Source: Promethearchaeota archaeon
GTDB lineage: Archaea; Asgardarchaeota; Lokiarchaeia; Sigyniarchaeales; SOKP01
DNA: 40,379 nucleotides
Assembly (NCBI GenBank): GCA_016839585.1
Contig: JAEOTZ010000075.1
Span: forward strand, 1-40,379
Direction: 5' to 3'
How positions within the stretch are numbered: position 1 is the stretch's first letter; each line of letters starts with the position of its first letter. The notes beneath the pieces were generated by a model. The model was not told the DNA's origin. It worked only from the letters and a program-made list of their open reading frames with translations, and made no database searches. Made by a program: the position numbers and the translations under genes. Shown one piece after another: positions 17,927 through 26,409 of this stretch.

Positions 17927-19102
17927 TCAAAATGACTTAAACTTTCTTAAAATATTTCTTGAATTCCTATAGCATGGATTAGATCTAATATTAAGATAAT
18001 GAAGTGACTTTAAATTTAAAATAGAACTAGGCAATGTTTCTAATTGATTATTATTTAAACTAAAAAGTTCTAGAGATTTTAGATCACCAATAGAGTTAGG
18101 AAGAGAAGATAATTGATTCTTATCTAAGAAGAGAGATTTCAGATTAATTAATCTAGCTATCGATTCAGGAATAGAAGAAAGATGATTATTACTCAAGAAT
18201 ATTGTCTCCAATGAGCTCAAATTTCCAATAGAGTCAGGAAGCCTCTCAATTTTATTATAGCTTAAATCTAATTTCTTTAATGAGATTAAATTAGATAAAT
18301 TATTTGGTAACACTGTTAATTGATTATTACTTAGGGAAAGCCTCTCTAAAGAAGTTAGTTCTCCAATGGAATTGGGAATAATTATTATTTGATTCCAACT
18401 GGCATCCAAATCTTTAAGATTTTTAAGATTACCTATCGATTTCGGCAAAGTTTTTAATTTATTTCCAAGAATTATTAATTTTTCAAGAAAGTTAATACTT
18501 CCTAAAGATTCTGGGAGTATCTCTATATTATTATGTTGTAAATATAATTCTTTAAGTGAACTAAGTTCATTAATATTTTCAGGAAGTCTTGTTATATTAG
18601 GATTATTTATTGATAAGATTTGTAAATTTTTCATATGACAAATAAAATCAGGAATTTCAGTTATGCTGTTACCCGATAAGTGGAGGGATTGAAGTGAATG
18701 CAGATTTTTTAATTTCTCGGGAAACTCTTTGAATCCTGTATCTATTAACACTAATTTTTTAAGTGATTTAAGGTTAATTATTGAATCAGGTAGTGTTTCT
18801 AATCCATTTGATCTATTACTTTTGATATATAATACTTTAAGGTAAGTTAGGTTGCCGATTGACTCTGGAAGGTGTCTAAGATTTTTAATAGCAATCAATA
18901 CAACATGGCTTTTATCAACTTGAAAAAGAGGAGAATGGAACTCAAGCAACCAATCATCCATACAAAAATCTATACTCAATATGGAGAATCGTCTGCTCTC
19001 TGCTGTCTTTAATTTTTGTTCTATATCTTCTAAAGTTTTAGCTTCTGTACTCGGTATTTGAACTCCTCTAAATTCTATTAATTGTACTTCTCGATTATCC
19101 AT
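17927..19102 (-). CDS. Leucine-rich repeat protein (copy 1)
   Basis: The 391-residue protein has an N-terminal head (residues 1-75, EFRGVQIP...FCMDDW...) followed by about 12-13 LRRs of 22-23 residues of the LPxSIGNLxxLxxLxLxxN type. No signal peptide or membrane segment is seen, so it is probably cytosolic and protein-binding. It is closely related, head included, to the LRR protein at 33221-34246. Each copy is convergent with an HLNV-family gene and adjacent to a small-gene cassette. LRR proteins of this type are abundant in Asgard archaea; partner unknown. Confidence 0.85.
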   Translation of the reverse strand: MDNREVQLIEFRGVQIPSTEAKTLEDIEQKLKTAESRRFSILSIDFCMDDWLLEFHSPLFQVDKSHVVLIAIKNLRHLPESIGNLTYLKVLYIKSNRSNGLETLPDSIINLKSLKKLVLIDTGFKEFPEKLKNLHSLQSLHLSGNSITEIPDFICHMKNLQILSINNPNITRLPENINELSSLKELYLQHNNIEILPESLGSINFLEKLIILGNKLKTLPKSIGNLKNLKDLDASWNQIIIIPNSIGELTSLERLSLSNNQLTVLPNNLSNLISLKKLDLSYNKIERLPDSIGNLSSLETIFLSNNHLSSIPESIARLINLKSLFLDKNQLSSLPNSIGDLKSLELFSLNNNQLETLPSSILNLKSLHYLNIRSNPCYRNSRNILRKFKSF

Positions 19103-19240
19103 CTTCTTATGTATTAATTATATTTCCGATTTTTAAATTTATCGAGCGAAGATGCTAACTGATTTATTAAATTTACACATATAATTTTTTTAATTAATTA
19201 TTAATGATTAAGTATTAAGTTTATGGAATGAAATAGATTA

Positions 19241-19307
19241 ATTCACAGAGAAAGGATTCCCCCTCAGAACCCCTTCTTAGTGAATCAATATGGAAATGGA
19301 AAATTAG
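19241..19307 (-). repeat. Conserved stem-loop element, copy B
   Basis: Arms 19241-19255 and 19271-19285 (outer ATTCAC/GTGAAT) enclose a loop containing CCCCTCAGAACCCC. CAATATGGAAATGGAAA follows (19286-19302). The copy at 32420-32487 keeps the loop and flank, but its stem has different, still complementary bases (CCACATAAAA/TTTTATGTG). Strand is given by the upstream small genes, of which this is the 3' flank. Confidence 0.65.
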
Positions 19308-19329
19308 TGTGGATAATAAAAAGAATCTT

Positions 19330-19467
19330 CTATAAAATCCCTTCGCTTTTTATATAAACTTTATCGGTAGTCCTTTTTTGACATTTCTTACAAATTGCAA
19401 CCGTCCTTGAAAAATCTAATTTAATGCTCTTGCCGCACTTCATACACTTTAGCTTCGGTTTGCTCAT
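19330..19467 (-). CDS. 45-residue small zinc-ribbon protein (cassette B)
   Basis: ATG 19467 encodes a 45-residue basic peptide beginning MSKPKLKC. Two CxxC pairs (CMKC at 8-11, CKKC at 26-29) are spaced as in a minimal zinc ribbon. Its C-terminus KVYIKSEGIL recurs in a truncated copy at 17200-17280. It is the second gene of a minus-strand cassette, 36 bp after the MVQV gene. A nucleic-acid or protein-binding role is typical for such ribbons but unproven. Too short for usual gene calls. Confidence 0.65.
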   Translation of the reverse strand: MSKPKLKCMKCGKSIKLDFSRTVAICKKCQKRTTDKVYIKSEGIL

Positions 19468-19502
19468 TTTTCTCTTAACTCTATATATATGAAAAAAATA
19501 TT

Positions 19503-19718
19503 TTAATAGGGAACGTTTCTAAACCCTAAAATGTTCCCATAAGCTTTGTTCTTAATATTATTCACGTTAACTAGCGCCTCATGTTGTTTAGCATGTTTCT
19601 TAAGTGATTTTTTCTTTTTAACTTGCTTTATCTCTGCTTTTTTCTCAATTTTTTCCTCTTTCGCGGGAATAATTATTAGTTCATACTCCATTTCCCGCTT
19701 TTCTAATACTTGGACCAT
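19503..19718 (-). CDS. Small charged MxQV protein (cassette B)
   Basis: This 71-residue protein is rich in Lys and Glu, with a probable coiled/helical centre (residues 17-46). It starts MVQV and ends GFRNVPY. The cassette C gene at 32708-32950 starts MAQV, has the same charged centre and ends TFRNYGVF, so the two appear homologous. A Shine-Dalgarno-like AAGG precedes ATG 19718 in an A-rich leader. A 10-bp stem (19509-19518 with 19529-19538) overlaps its last codons and could modulate expression of the next gene. Function unknown. Confidence 0.55.
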   Translation of the reverse strand: MVQVLEKREMEYELIIIPAKEEKIEKKAEIKQVKKKKSLKKHAKQHEALVNVNNIKNKAYGNILGFRNVPY

Positions 19719-19860
19719 TTTTTTTTAACCTTTTTTTCTTTTTTTTGTTTTTTTTTCTTATTTTTTATTTTTTTCCTTAATTTTTAGTATGTTTGACTTC
19801 TATTTATAGATTCTCGCTTCGCACTTCACGTAAAGTTTATACTTCAGTATGAAGCGCAAT
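19719..19860 (-). promoter_or_regulatory. Homopolymer-rich leader and dyad upstream of cassette B
   Basis: The first 70 bp are almost pure T on the plus strand (an A-rich leader for the minus-strand cassette). Beyond it, CGCTTC (19815-19820) pairs with GAAGCG (19851-19856), and CTTCA-GTA-TGAAG is a short dyad at 19842-19854. These are candidate operator half-sites between cassette B and the divergent winged-helix/TPR gene. Confidence 0.35.
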
Positions 19861-19916
19861 GTTTAAATATGAAATGAATTTATTAATATATAATAAATAC
19901 ATGTTTGTGTTTGGTT

Positions 19917-22910
19917 ATGAGCAGCTCAAAGTCGATTATTTATCCCCCTGAAGAATTTTTAAATCCTCCTCTTGGAAAAGATCGAAATTTTGAATTAATT
20001 ATTCTTTGGATGTTAAATGAAAATAAAATGTGTCGTTGGGCAGATTTTAGGAAGTTTATTTCAGAAGGGACTCTATCAAAATATCTAAATAGACTTAAAG
20101 ATCAAGGTTTTTTAAAATATTCTTATAACAAATATGAAATTACTCCAGTAGGAAAAGACAGATTTTCTGAATTACTAACTTATCATGAAGAACCTGATTT
20201 TCAGATAAAATATCCCCCTGACATAATAAAAAACAAAAGGAATTACAAGCATATTGTACTTTGGATGTTAACTAACAATGAGTTATTAACATGGTCTGAC
20301 TTTCGTGAAGAACCACTAAAAATTAATTCCACTGCTTTATCTAAAAGTCTAAGTTCATTAAAAGATAAGGATTTTATAGAAAAAGCAGATGGTGGTTATA
20401 AGGTAACCCCATTAGGAAAATCAGAATATTTTAGAATCTTAAGATTATATGACTTAGATCGCCAATCAATTTTAGAAGAAGAAAGTAAAAGAATTGAAGA
20501 GATTACTGAAAAAACGAGCAAATTTTTTAATAATTATAAAATTGAGGATGATGAATTAAAATATCGGTTTCTTAATCATATTCTAAAGCTTAATTACTCA
20601 AAAGTCGAAAGTATGTTAAAAGATGAAGAGGATTTTAACAAAATTCTATTATTTCTCTCGATAAATCATCCAAATCAATATCCTGATTACTTATCCCCTG
20701 ATGAGTTTTCTTTAAAATATAATATTGAAATTACGACACTAAACTATTATATCCAAGAAATTGTAGACAATCAATTATTTCAAATTAAATTTTTTACTTT
20801 GAAGGATGAGCAGGGAGGATTATATTACTTTCAGAAAAATGAGGCAATTGAGAAAATCTTGAATGCAATTGTGGAGAAATACATTATCAAATTCACTTAT
20901 CTTAATAAGTTCAAGGAAAGTGCTTTGCAAACTGATCATATAATAGATATAGAATTGTTGTTAGAGAATATATTGAATGATGTATGTGGTAATTTATTTA
21001 ATAATAATTTAAAGCCAGCATTAAAAACGTTCTTACCAGAATATATTAAATATTTAGCCTATAAAATTGAAACGGAGAAAAAATTAACAGATAATGAAGC
21101 TAAGTTGGAAGGTTTTGTATGGCAGAATATTTTTGAAGAATTTCAAACATTTGAGCCTGTTAGTAGACAAGTGGGAAAAGGCGAAGAGGTGCAAACTTAT
21201 TATAAAATGGACTGCAAGATATTTGATGCATTAGATATCTTCTATATCACTAAATTGAATTTAATTAATACAAGTGAGTTTAAAGAGAGTTTTGATCTTA
21301 ATAAATTAGATATTTTCGATAAAATTGAAAATTCGTTATATAAAAGGAAGATCTCAGAAGCTAAAAATCTATTAGAGAGTAGTAATGTTGACTTTAATTC
21401 AATTGAGGGTCTTATTTTAAAGGATTTAGTTTATACAGTAGATAATAATTTCGATGATTCGATTAAAACAACAACAGAGATTATTAAAAAATTTTCTAAT
21501 AACTATATTGGATATTTATTGCAATCAATTACTTACTTTCTAACTGATGATTATGAAGATGCATTTGATGTTATTGAAAAAGGCTTAGAAAAAACCCCAA
21601 GTTTTCTACTAAAGGTTCAAAAAGCTCAGATATTAATTAAAATGCAAGTTGCTGAGAAAGCTATAAAAATTATCGAGGAATTAATTTCTGATTACCCCAA
21701 TAGCATTCCATTATTAAGGACAAAACTTTTGGTTTATCTAACTGATTGTAAGATTCTTGAAAGAGCTTCTGAGGATCCTTTGGAAATTATTGATTCTGCT
21801 ATAAAACTGAAGCCAAAAGATAAAGAACTCATAATTTTAAAAAGTATATACTATTGTATCATTCATAACTACAAAGAAGCAAAAAGAGTTCTAACAGACG
21901 AAATTATTTTTAATTATATTAAAAAGAATCCCAGAATTGACACTGCTGGTTTATTCATTTTAGCATTTTCTTATCTTGCTCGTGGGAAGTTTGAAAAAGC
22001 TTTAGGGATTGTAAAAAATATTTTAGATCAATATCCAAATCATCCAATCTCATATTTCACCAAAGCTCTAGCACTGGGTTATAATTTAATTTATAAATTT
22101 AAGCTTCATGAACCAAATGTTGATACTTTCATTGGGCTAATTGAAAGAGCAATTTCTCTTGAATCAGTAAATTATAATAAAACTAAATTTCTTCAATTAC
22201 AAGCATGTATTTTACAAGGATTCGAACAATTTGATGATGCAATTGAAACTATTGATCGTGCTATTGATTTAATTCCAAATCAATCTGCTCAATATATGAT
22301 GAAAGTGGTCTTTCTAATGGGTGCTAAAAGACAAAATGAGGCATTAGAAGCAATTGATGAATATTTAGATAAGGCTCCATTATTAAGGAAGAGGCTCCTA
22401 CGGACAAAAACATATATTTATCACGGTCAAAAAAAATACCAAGAGGCTTATGAGATTATCGATGAATTAACTAAACTTTACCCAGATAACATTTCTTTTG
22501 TCAATAATAAAGCTGTTGTTCTGGCTTATCTAAATAGAAAAGAAGAAGCGATAGAAACTGCTGAATATCTTTTAAGTCTTAATCCAAAATTAGGAAATTC
22601 CTATGATTCATATGGTGAAATTCTAATGACTTTTAAAGAATATGAGGATGCAATAAAGAAATTTGAAAAAGCTGTAGAACTTGAACCAACAGGATGGTTT
22701 GCATATTGGTCATATATAAAAATGGGAAAATGTTATCAAGAGCTCGGAAAGTATGAGTCCGCACTGGAAAATTATGAAAAAGGTAAAAAAATAGCAGAAA
22801 AAATGTTTCCTACAGATACAAAATTTTTTGAATTTGATGTCGATAAATACATTTCAGAAATCAGATCATTAATAGAAAAATCAAAAGAAAAGTACAAAAG
22901 TGAATTATAA
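19917..22910 (+). CDS. Twin winged-helix plus TPR protein (997 aa)
   Basis: From ATG 19917 the protein has 997 residues. Two tandem winged-helix-like units sit at the N-terminus (about 15-80 and 100-170). Each follows the same plan: ILWMLNENKMCRWADFRKF...LSKYLNRLKDQGFL..YEITPVGK and VLWMLTNNELLTWSDFRE...LSKSLSSLKDKDFI..YKVTPLGK. A middle helical region (170-470) leads to many TPRs (about 480-980). It probably couples DNA or RNA binding to a protein scaffold. A TATA-like TTAATATATAATAAATA lies about 20-35 bp before ATG. The in-frame TTG 19905 is less likely. The radical-SAM-like gene follows within 12 bp, implying an operon. Confidence 0.8.
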   Translation: MSSSKSIIYPPEEFLNPPLGKDRNFELIILWMLNENKMCRWADFRKFISEGTLSKYLNRLKDQGFLKYSYNKYEITPVGKDRFSELLTYHEEPDFQIKYPPDIIKNKRNYKHIVLWMLTNNELLTWSDFREEPLKINSTALSKSLSSLKDKDFIEKADGGYKVTPLGKSEYFRILRLYDLDRQSILEEESKRIEEITEKTSKFFNNYKIEDDELKYRFLNHILKLNYSKVESMLKDEEDFNKILLFLSINHPNQYPDYLSPDEFSLKYNIEITTLNYYIQEIVDNQLFQIKFFTLKDEQGGLYYFQKNEAIEKILNAIVEKYIIKFTYLNKFKESALQTDHIIDIELLLENILNDVCGNLFNNNLKPALKTFLPEYIKYLAYKIETEKKLTDNEAKLEGFVWQNIFEEFQTFEPVSRQVGKGEEVQTYYKMDCKIFDALDIFYITKLNLINTSEFKESFDLNKLDIFDKIENSLYKRKISEAKNLLESSNVDFNSIEGLILKDLVYTVDNNFDDSIKTTTEIIKKFSNNYIGYLLQSITYFLTDDYEDAFDVIEKGLEKTPSFLLKVQKAQILIKMQVAEKAIKIIEELISDYPNSIPLLRTKLLVYLTDCKILERASEDPLEIIDSAIKLKPKDKELIILKSIYYCIIHNYKEAKRVLTDEIIFNYIKKNPRIDTAGLFILAFSYLARGKFEKALGIVKNILDQYPNHPISYFTKALALGYNLIYKFKLHEPNVDTFIGLIERAISLESVNYNKTKFLQLQACILQGFEQFDDAIETIDRAIDLIPNQSAQYMMKVVFLMGAKRQNEALEAIDEYLDKAPLLRKRLLRTKTYIYHGQKKYQEAYEIIDELTKLYPDNISFVNNKAVVLAYLNRKEEAIETAEYLLSLNPKLGNSYDSYGEILMTFKEYEDAIKKFEKAVELEPTGWFAYWSYIKMGKCYQELGKYESALENYEKGKKIAEKMFPTDTKFFEFDVDKYISEIRSLIEKSKEKYKSEL

Positions 22911-22922
22911 AATGTGGTCTTG

Positions 22923-23585
22923 ATGGATTACAAATTTATAAAAACACTTGAATTTAATTTTAATTTTGGAACACTAATAGCAGTTGATTTCAGCTCTTGT
23001 TGTGAAGAATCTAACTTGTTTAATATTAATGAAGAGATAATTAATGAAATTAAGGATAGTGTTAAAAATCAAGGAATTCCTGATTTAATATGGTTTAAAG
23101 GAATAGGGGACTCTATAAAATATTCGAAGTCTAAACAAATTATCGAAATGATTAAGGAGTCTTATCCATATCAAAAAATTGGTGTTTATTTAAATTGTGC
23201 GATCTTTCAAGATGAAATTATCAGAGAAAATTTCTACGAATGTGATTTAGTAGCAATTAATCTGAATAGTATTGATCCTTTGAATTTTTCAAAAATTAAT
23301 AAATGTCCTGAATCTACAAAATCTAAAGAGGTCTTAGAGGGAATTAAAGAATTTAGTCATAAATTCAAAGGAAAATTAGGGATCTACACTATGTTTTTGA
23401 GCGGTATTAATGATAATATAAAAAATATAGAAGATTTAAGGGAATTCTTATTAGAAGTTATGCCAGATTATTATTCTATTAGTAATTATACTCTAGATGG
23501 TTTTAAACCCGTTTCAGATGAATTTAAAAAATTGCTTGAAGAAATACTTAAGGATATTCCATTTAAAGTTATTTATATGTTCTAA
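22923..23585 (+). CDS. Radical-SAM-fold protein lacking the Fe-S cysteine motif
   Basis: The protein has 220 residues from ATG 22923. Order of blocks resembles COG0731-type radical SAM enzymes: TLIAVDFSS (first strand), PDLIWFKGIGDS (where the family has DYITFSGSGEPT), IGVYLNCAIF (family VITNGSLL), CDLVAINLNS..FSKINKCPE, and IKEFSHKFKGKLGIYTMFLSGINDN. The CxxxCxxC cluster loop expected after the first strand is missing; only an isolated CC pair is present. It is therefore probably a pseudoenzyme that has kept the barrel. It directly follows the winged-helix/TPR gene, so a joint role is likely. The alignment is by eye; divergent function is inferred. Confidence 0.6.
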   Translation: MDYKFIKTLEFNFNFGTLIAVDFSSCCEESNLFNINEEIINEIKDSVKNQGIPDLIWFKGIGDSIKYSKSKQIIEMIKESYPYQKIGVYLNCAIFQDEIIRENFYECDLVAINLNSIDPLNFSKINKCPESTKSKEVLEGIKEFSHKFKGKLGIYTMFLSGINDNIKNIEDLREFLLEVMPDYYSISNYTLDGFKPVSDEFKKLLEEILKDIPFKVIYMF

Positions 23586-23631
23586 ATAATGAATTAAATA
23601 AATAAATACTGTTAAAAAATTAAAAAAAAAA

Positions 23632-24936
23632 TTATTCTATTGTCTCTACTATCTCTGAAAGTTCAGAAATTTCTATTAATTCCTCATCTTCTTTTATTTC
23701 TTCAATTTCTTTCCCATATTCAAGATATCGTATTTTTGTAAGAAGCCATATCAACAATGGAAAAATTAATCCTAGTGAAGCGCAAATATAGAATAAATAT
23801 ACAACTCCAAGAAGTTCCGCTAATGGTCCTGCGATAAGTGCTCCAATTGGAGCAATCGCCATTGATATCATATGATCTATTGACATAATCCTTCCAATTT
23901 TATCTTTGGAGACTTTTGTTTGTAAAATTTCTAAATAAAGTGCTACTGTTATGGGAAGAACTATAGCACCAGGAATATATCCGACAATCATAAATAAAAA
24001 ATTACCCTTTGGCGCAAAGATAAAGGCGAATTGCCCAGCAAAAAACAAAGATGCCCCAATTATATTTATTTTAATTTTATGTTTCCATTCTTTCTTAATT
24101 GACATAATTAAAGCACCAATCATGTTTGCAACTTGAAATGAAAAGATTAAAATCGCAAGATCAAATGCAGTTCCATTGTGTATAAATTTTACAAAGTAGG
24201 GCAATAAAACATTGAAAGGTCTATTTACAAAATTCCAAATCATTGCAAATGCTATCATCGCAAATAATCCAGGAATAGCTTTAATTACCGATATTCCCTC
24301 CTTGAAATCTTTTGTAAATGAATTTTTTGTCCCCTCTTCTCTAATACTTCTTATTGATGGAATTTTTATTAACAAAAGTGGTATTAAGGCAATTATGAAT
24401 GTAGATATATCAAGTAGCATTATTTTTTCTATTGAAAAAAATTCATATAGAACTGCAGCAACCATTGGACCTATACTAAAAACTAAACTTGAAAATAAGA
24501 AATTTACGCCATTGATCCTGCTTAATTTTTCTTTTGGAACCATGGCAGGAATAAGAGCAGATACAGCAGGTAATTGAAATGCAAAAAGTGCGGCGCGGAA
24601 TGTATTTATGCCTAAAACAAACCAAACGTTTGGGATATCTAAAAGAAAGAAACAAAACAAAATAAACGTTACAACAGCCTGGAGAGAATCTGAAATTGCT
24701 ATTATGGCTTTTCGACTCCATCGATCTGAAATTACTCCAGAAATGGGAGTAATTATTATTTGTGGTATAAACATCAAAAATACCGATATTGAAAGAATTA
24801 CCACACTTCCTGTTTCTACTGTAAGCCACCATGTTATGACAAAGCCAACTATCATCGAGCCTAATAATGAAAATTGCTGACCAAATAAAAAATATAAATA
24901 ATGCCTAAACGTTTTTTTATTGGCTATGTCATCCAT
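23632..24936 (-). CDS. MFS efflux permease (MefA/EntS-like)
   Basis: The 434-residue, 12-helix protein has PISGVISDRWSRKAIIAISD between helices 2 and 3 (MFS motif A) and the QQFSLLGSMIVGFVITWWL first helix typical of macrolide/enterobactin exporter-like MFS proteins. Its C-terminus is acidic and soluble (last 25 residues). ATG 24936 is the start: GGAGG at 24945-24949 lies 8 nt upstream, and the in-frame TTG 24951 overlaps that site. Substrate unknown. A 34-bp triple dyad lies 66 bp upstream and probably controls it. Confidence 0.85.
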   Translation of the reverse strand: MDDIANKKTFRHYLYFLFGQQFSLLGSMIVGFVITWWLTVETGSVVILSISVFLMFIPQIIITPISGVISDRWSRKAIIAISDSLQAVVTFILFCFFLLDIPNVWFVLGINTFRAALFAFQLPAVSALIPAMVPKEKLSRINGVNFLFSSLVFSIGPMVAAVLYEFFSIEKIMLLDISTFIIALIPLLLIKIPSIRSIREEGTKNSFTKDFKEGISVIKAIPGLFAMIAFAMIWNFVNRPFNVLLPYFVKFIHNGTAFDLAILIFSFQVANMIGALIMSIKKEWKHKIKINIIGASLFFAGQFAFIFAPKGNFLFMIVGYIPGAIVLPITVALYLEILQTKVSKDKIGRIMSIDHMISMAIAPIGALIAGPLAELLGVVYLFYICASLGLIFPLLIWLLTKIRYLEYGKEIEEIKEDEELIEISELSEIVETIE

Positions 24937-25001
24937 CTGTTTTTCCTCCAATTTACTTTATTTAGTGATACTCTTAATACCATAAATAGTTCATTAGACA
25001 G

Positions 25002-25035
25002 AAGTTCAGATGAAGTTTAAACCAAATTTGAACTT
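25002..25035. promoter_or_regulatory. 34-bp symmetric triple-dyad operator candidate
   Basis: AAGTTCA (25002-25008), six bases, GTTTAAAC (25015-25022, itself palindromic), six bases, TGAACTT (25029-25035). The outer arms are exact complements and the spacers have equal length. It lies between the MFS exporter (-) and the roadblock gene (+). The layout fits cooperative binding by a dimeric or tetrameric repressor. Confidence 0.55.
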
Positions 25036-25158
25036 ACACACTAAATTGAAAAAAGAATAATATCAAGAGAAACAAAATTTATACAAATAAAAAAATGAGA
25101 TTTAGATAATCTATAAATATTTAATTAGCACAAAGTAAAATTGAGGTCGACAAAATAA

Positions 25159-25566
25159 TTGACAGTGATTGAATTACCTAAAGAAATTAATGGTGCGATT
25201 CTTGCCTCAATAGAGGGTGGACCAATAGCAACCGCTCTACCTAGTGATAAAGATAAAGAGAAAATTTCAGCAATGATGGCTGCACTATGGTCTGTAGCTA
25301 AGATATCATATTCTAAAATAAATAAAGGAGACTTCGACTATGTTTATATTAAAGGAACACAAGGCAACTTATTAGTATTTTCGATAAATATAAATACCGT
25401 TTTCGTTGTTACTACACCTCTTGATATTAATCTAGGATTTATATACTTAGAATGTAGAAGAGTGTGTAAAAAGATAATCTCACTTTTAGGTAAAAGGTAT
25501 TTGAAAAGACCAATTAAGTTAAAAATCAAGGATAGGGAGATAATCTCTTTAACCGAAGGATTTTGA
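25159..25566 (+). CDS. Roadblock/LC7-domain protein
   Basis: This 135-residue protein has IEGGPIATALP (about 17-28), the helix ISAMMAALWSVAKIS (36-50), YVYIKGTQGNLLVFSININTVFVVTTP (63-89), and the LGFIYLECRRVCKKI helix (94-108). That is the beta-alpha-beta-beta-alpha pattern of roadblock/LC7 (MglB-like) domains. Such proteins bind small Ras-like GTPases as scaffolds or GAPs, and Asgard genomes encode many. The cognate GTPase may be the gene at 13608, but nothing in sequence proves it. TTG 25159 follows GAGGT by 11 nt; GTG 25165 is an alternative start. Confidence 0.85.
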   Translation: MTVIELPKEINGAILASIEGGPIATALPSDKDKEKISAMMAALWSVAKISYSKINKGDFDYVYIKGTQGNLLVFSININTVFVVTTPLDINLGFIYLECRRVCKKIISLLGKRYLKRPIKLKIKDREIISLTEGF

Positions 25567-25712
25567 CTTTTTTAATATTGCATATTATTATAGTTCAAAA
25601 ATTTACCATTTTCCTTTATATAATATAATAACAAAGAATATAGTCAAACAAGGATAATAATAAATACTTGTTTTTTACATACATTTTTTCTTACGAAAGG
25701 AGGTTATTTCAA

Positions 25713-25862
25713 ATTAATATAATTAGAAAAAGAAGATGGTTGGAGATAAATGCAAAAATGCAAAATATGAGTCCAAAAGAATATTACAAAGAAATGTTTA
25801 AAAAGCTCCTCCATGAAATTAATGATAATATAGAAGCATCTGAAAAAATAAGCAAAATTTGA
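25713..25862 (+). CDS. Small ORF with strong SD before ATT codon
   Basis: AAAGGAGGT at 25696-25704 is among the best Shine-Dalgarno sites in the window. Eight bases later the open frame has ATT, not a standard start. The frame runs 49 codons, ending HEINDNIEASEKISKI, charged and helical. An in-frame TTG at 25668 lies upstream of the Shine-Dalgarno. ATG codons in this frame (e.g. in KMQNMSPKEY) are farther down. Either ATT is used for initiation or the ORF is not translated. No family recognised. Confidence 0.35.
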   Translation: MNIIRKRRWLEINAKMQNMSPKEYYKEMFKKLLHEINDNIEASEKISKI

Positions 25863-25944
25863 ATTTGATAGCTTTATGTATGATACTGACTTAATCTTCT
25901 CTTTTAGTTTCTTATCTGATCAGTAATATTTTAAATTAGTTGAT

Positions 25945-26238
25945 TTATTTAAGGTCCTCAATTAATTCAAGAAATTCTGCATATGGAATAGCTGTCCAAC
26001 TCTCTGCAAAGGTGGCTCCTGCATTACGGGAAAGTAATGAAACCTTTGCTGCTTCTTGTTCATTTTTTACTTCGAAAATATCAAGAAAATCATAAGGTCC
26101 TAATATGGCATAATGTGCAATCCATTTAATATTCGGAACTTTCTCTCTAACTAATCTTAACCACTTTTCACCCTGTTCTTTCCTGTTTTCCACTAGATCA
26201 GGGTTTTGAAGTTTAGTTGCTAGTATATATATTGGCAT
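25945..26238 (-). CDS. GYD-domain protein
   Basis: This 97-residue ferredoxin-like-fold protein has YILATKLQNPD (strand 1), a helix with EQGEKWLRLVREKVPNIK, the GPYDFLDIFEVKNEQEAAK block (about 48-66, the family G-x-Y-D core) and a C-terminal helix. The GYD family is small and of unknown role, often likened to stress or dimeric alpha-beta barrel proteins. No Shine-Dalgarno precedes ATG 26238; a TATA-like run is close upstream, so the transcript may be nearly leaderless. The CAATATGGAAATGGAAA motif lies about 40 bp upstream (26279-26295). Confidence 0.8.
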   Translation of the reverse strand: MPIYILATKLQNPDLVENRKEQGEKWLRLVREKVPNIKWIAHYAILGPYDFLDIFEVKNEQEAAKVSLLSRNAGATFAESWTAIPYAEFLELIEDLK

Positions 26239-26278
26239 AGTATATATATGGGGTAGCTTACACTTTAAACCTTACTTT

Positions 26279-26296
26279 CAATATGGAAATGGAAAA
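26279..26296. repeat. Solitary copy of the CAATATGGAAATGGAAA flank motif
   Basis: The sequence CAATATGGAAATGGAAA is identical to the flank of stem-loop copy B at 19286, but it has no hairpin or small genes next to it. It lies 41 bp upstream of the GYD gene start. It may be a relic of the same repeated element or an independent regulatory site. Confidence 0.45.
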
Positions 26297-26409
26297 ATAA
26301 ATCGTGAATTGATAATTATTTTATTTTTTAAATGAACAATAATAATTGAGTAAAAATTTTTTGAGATTATTCATATAAATTCAAGAATTATGGAGAAAGA
26401 ATTATTAAA

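Noticed and set aside
16982-19307. A complete insertion sequence at the cassette
   Set aside because: No transposase or integrase ORF is present, so an IS cannot be called.
24212-24880. Plus-strand reading frames inside the MFS exporter
   Set aside because: They are antisense to a well-supported MFS gene and encode no recognisable protein.
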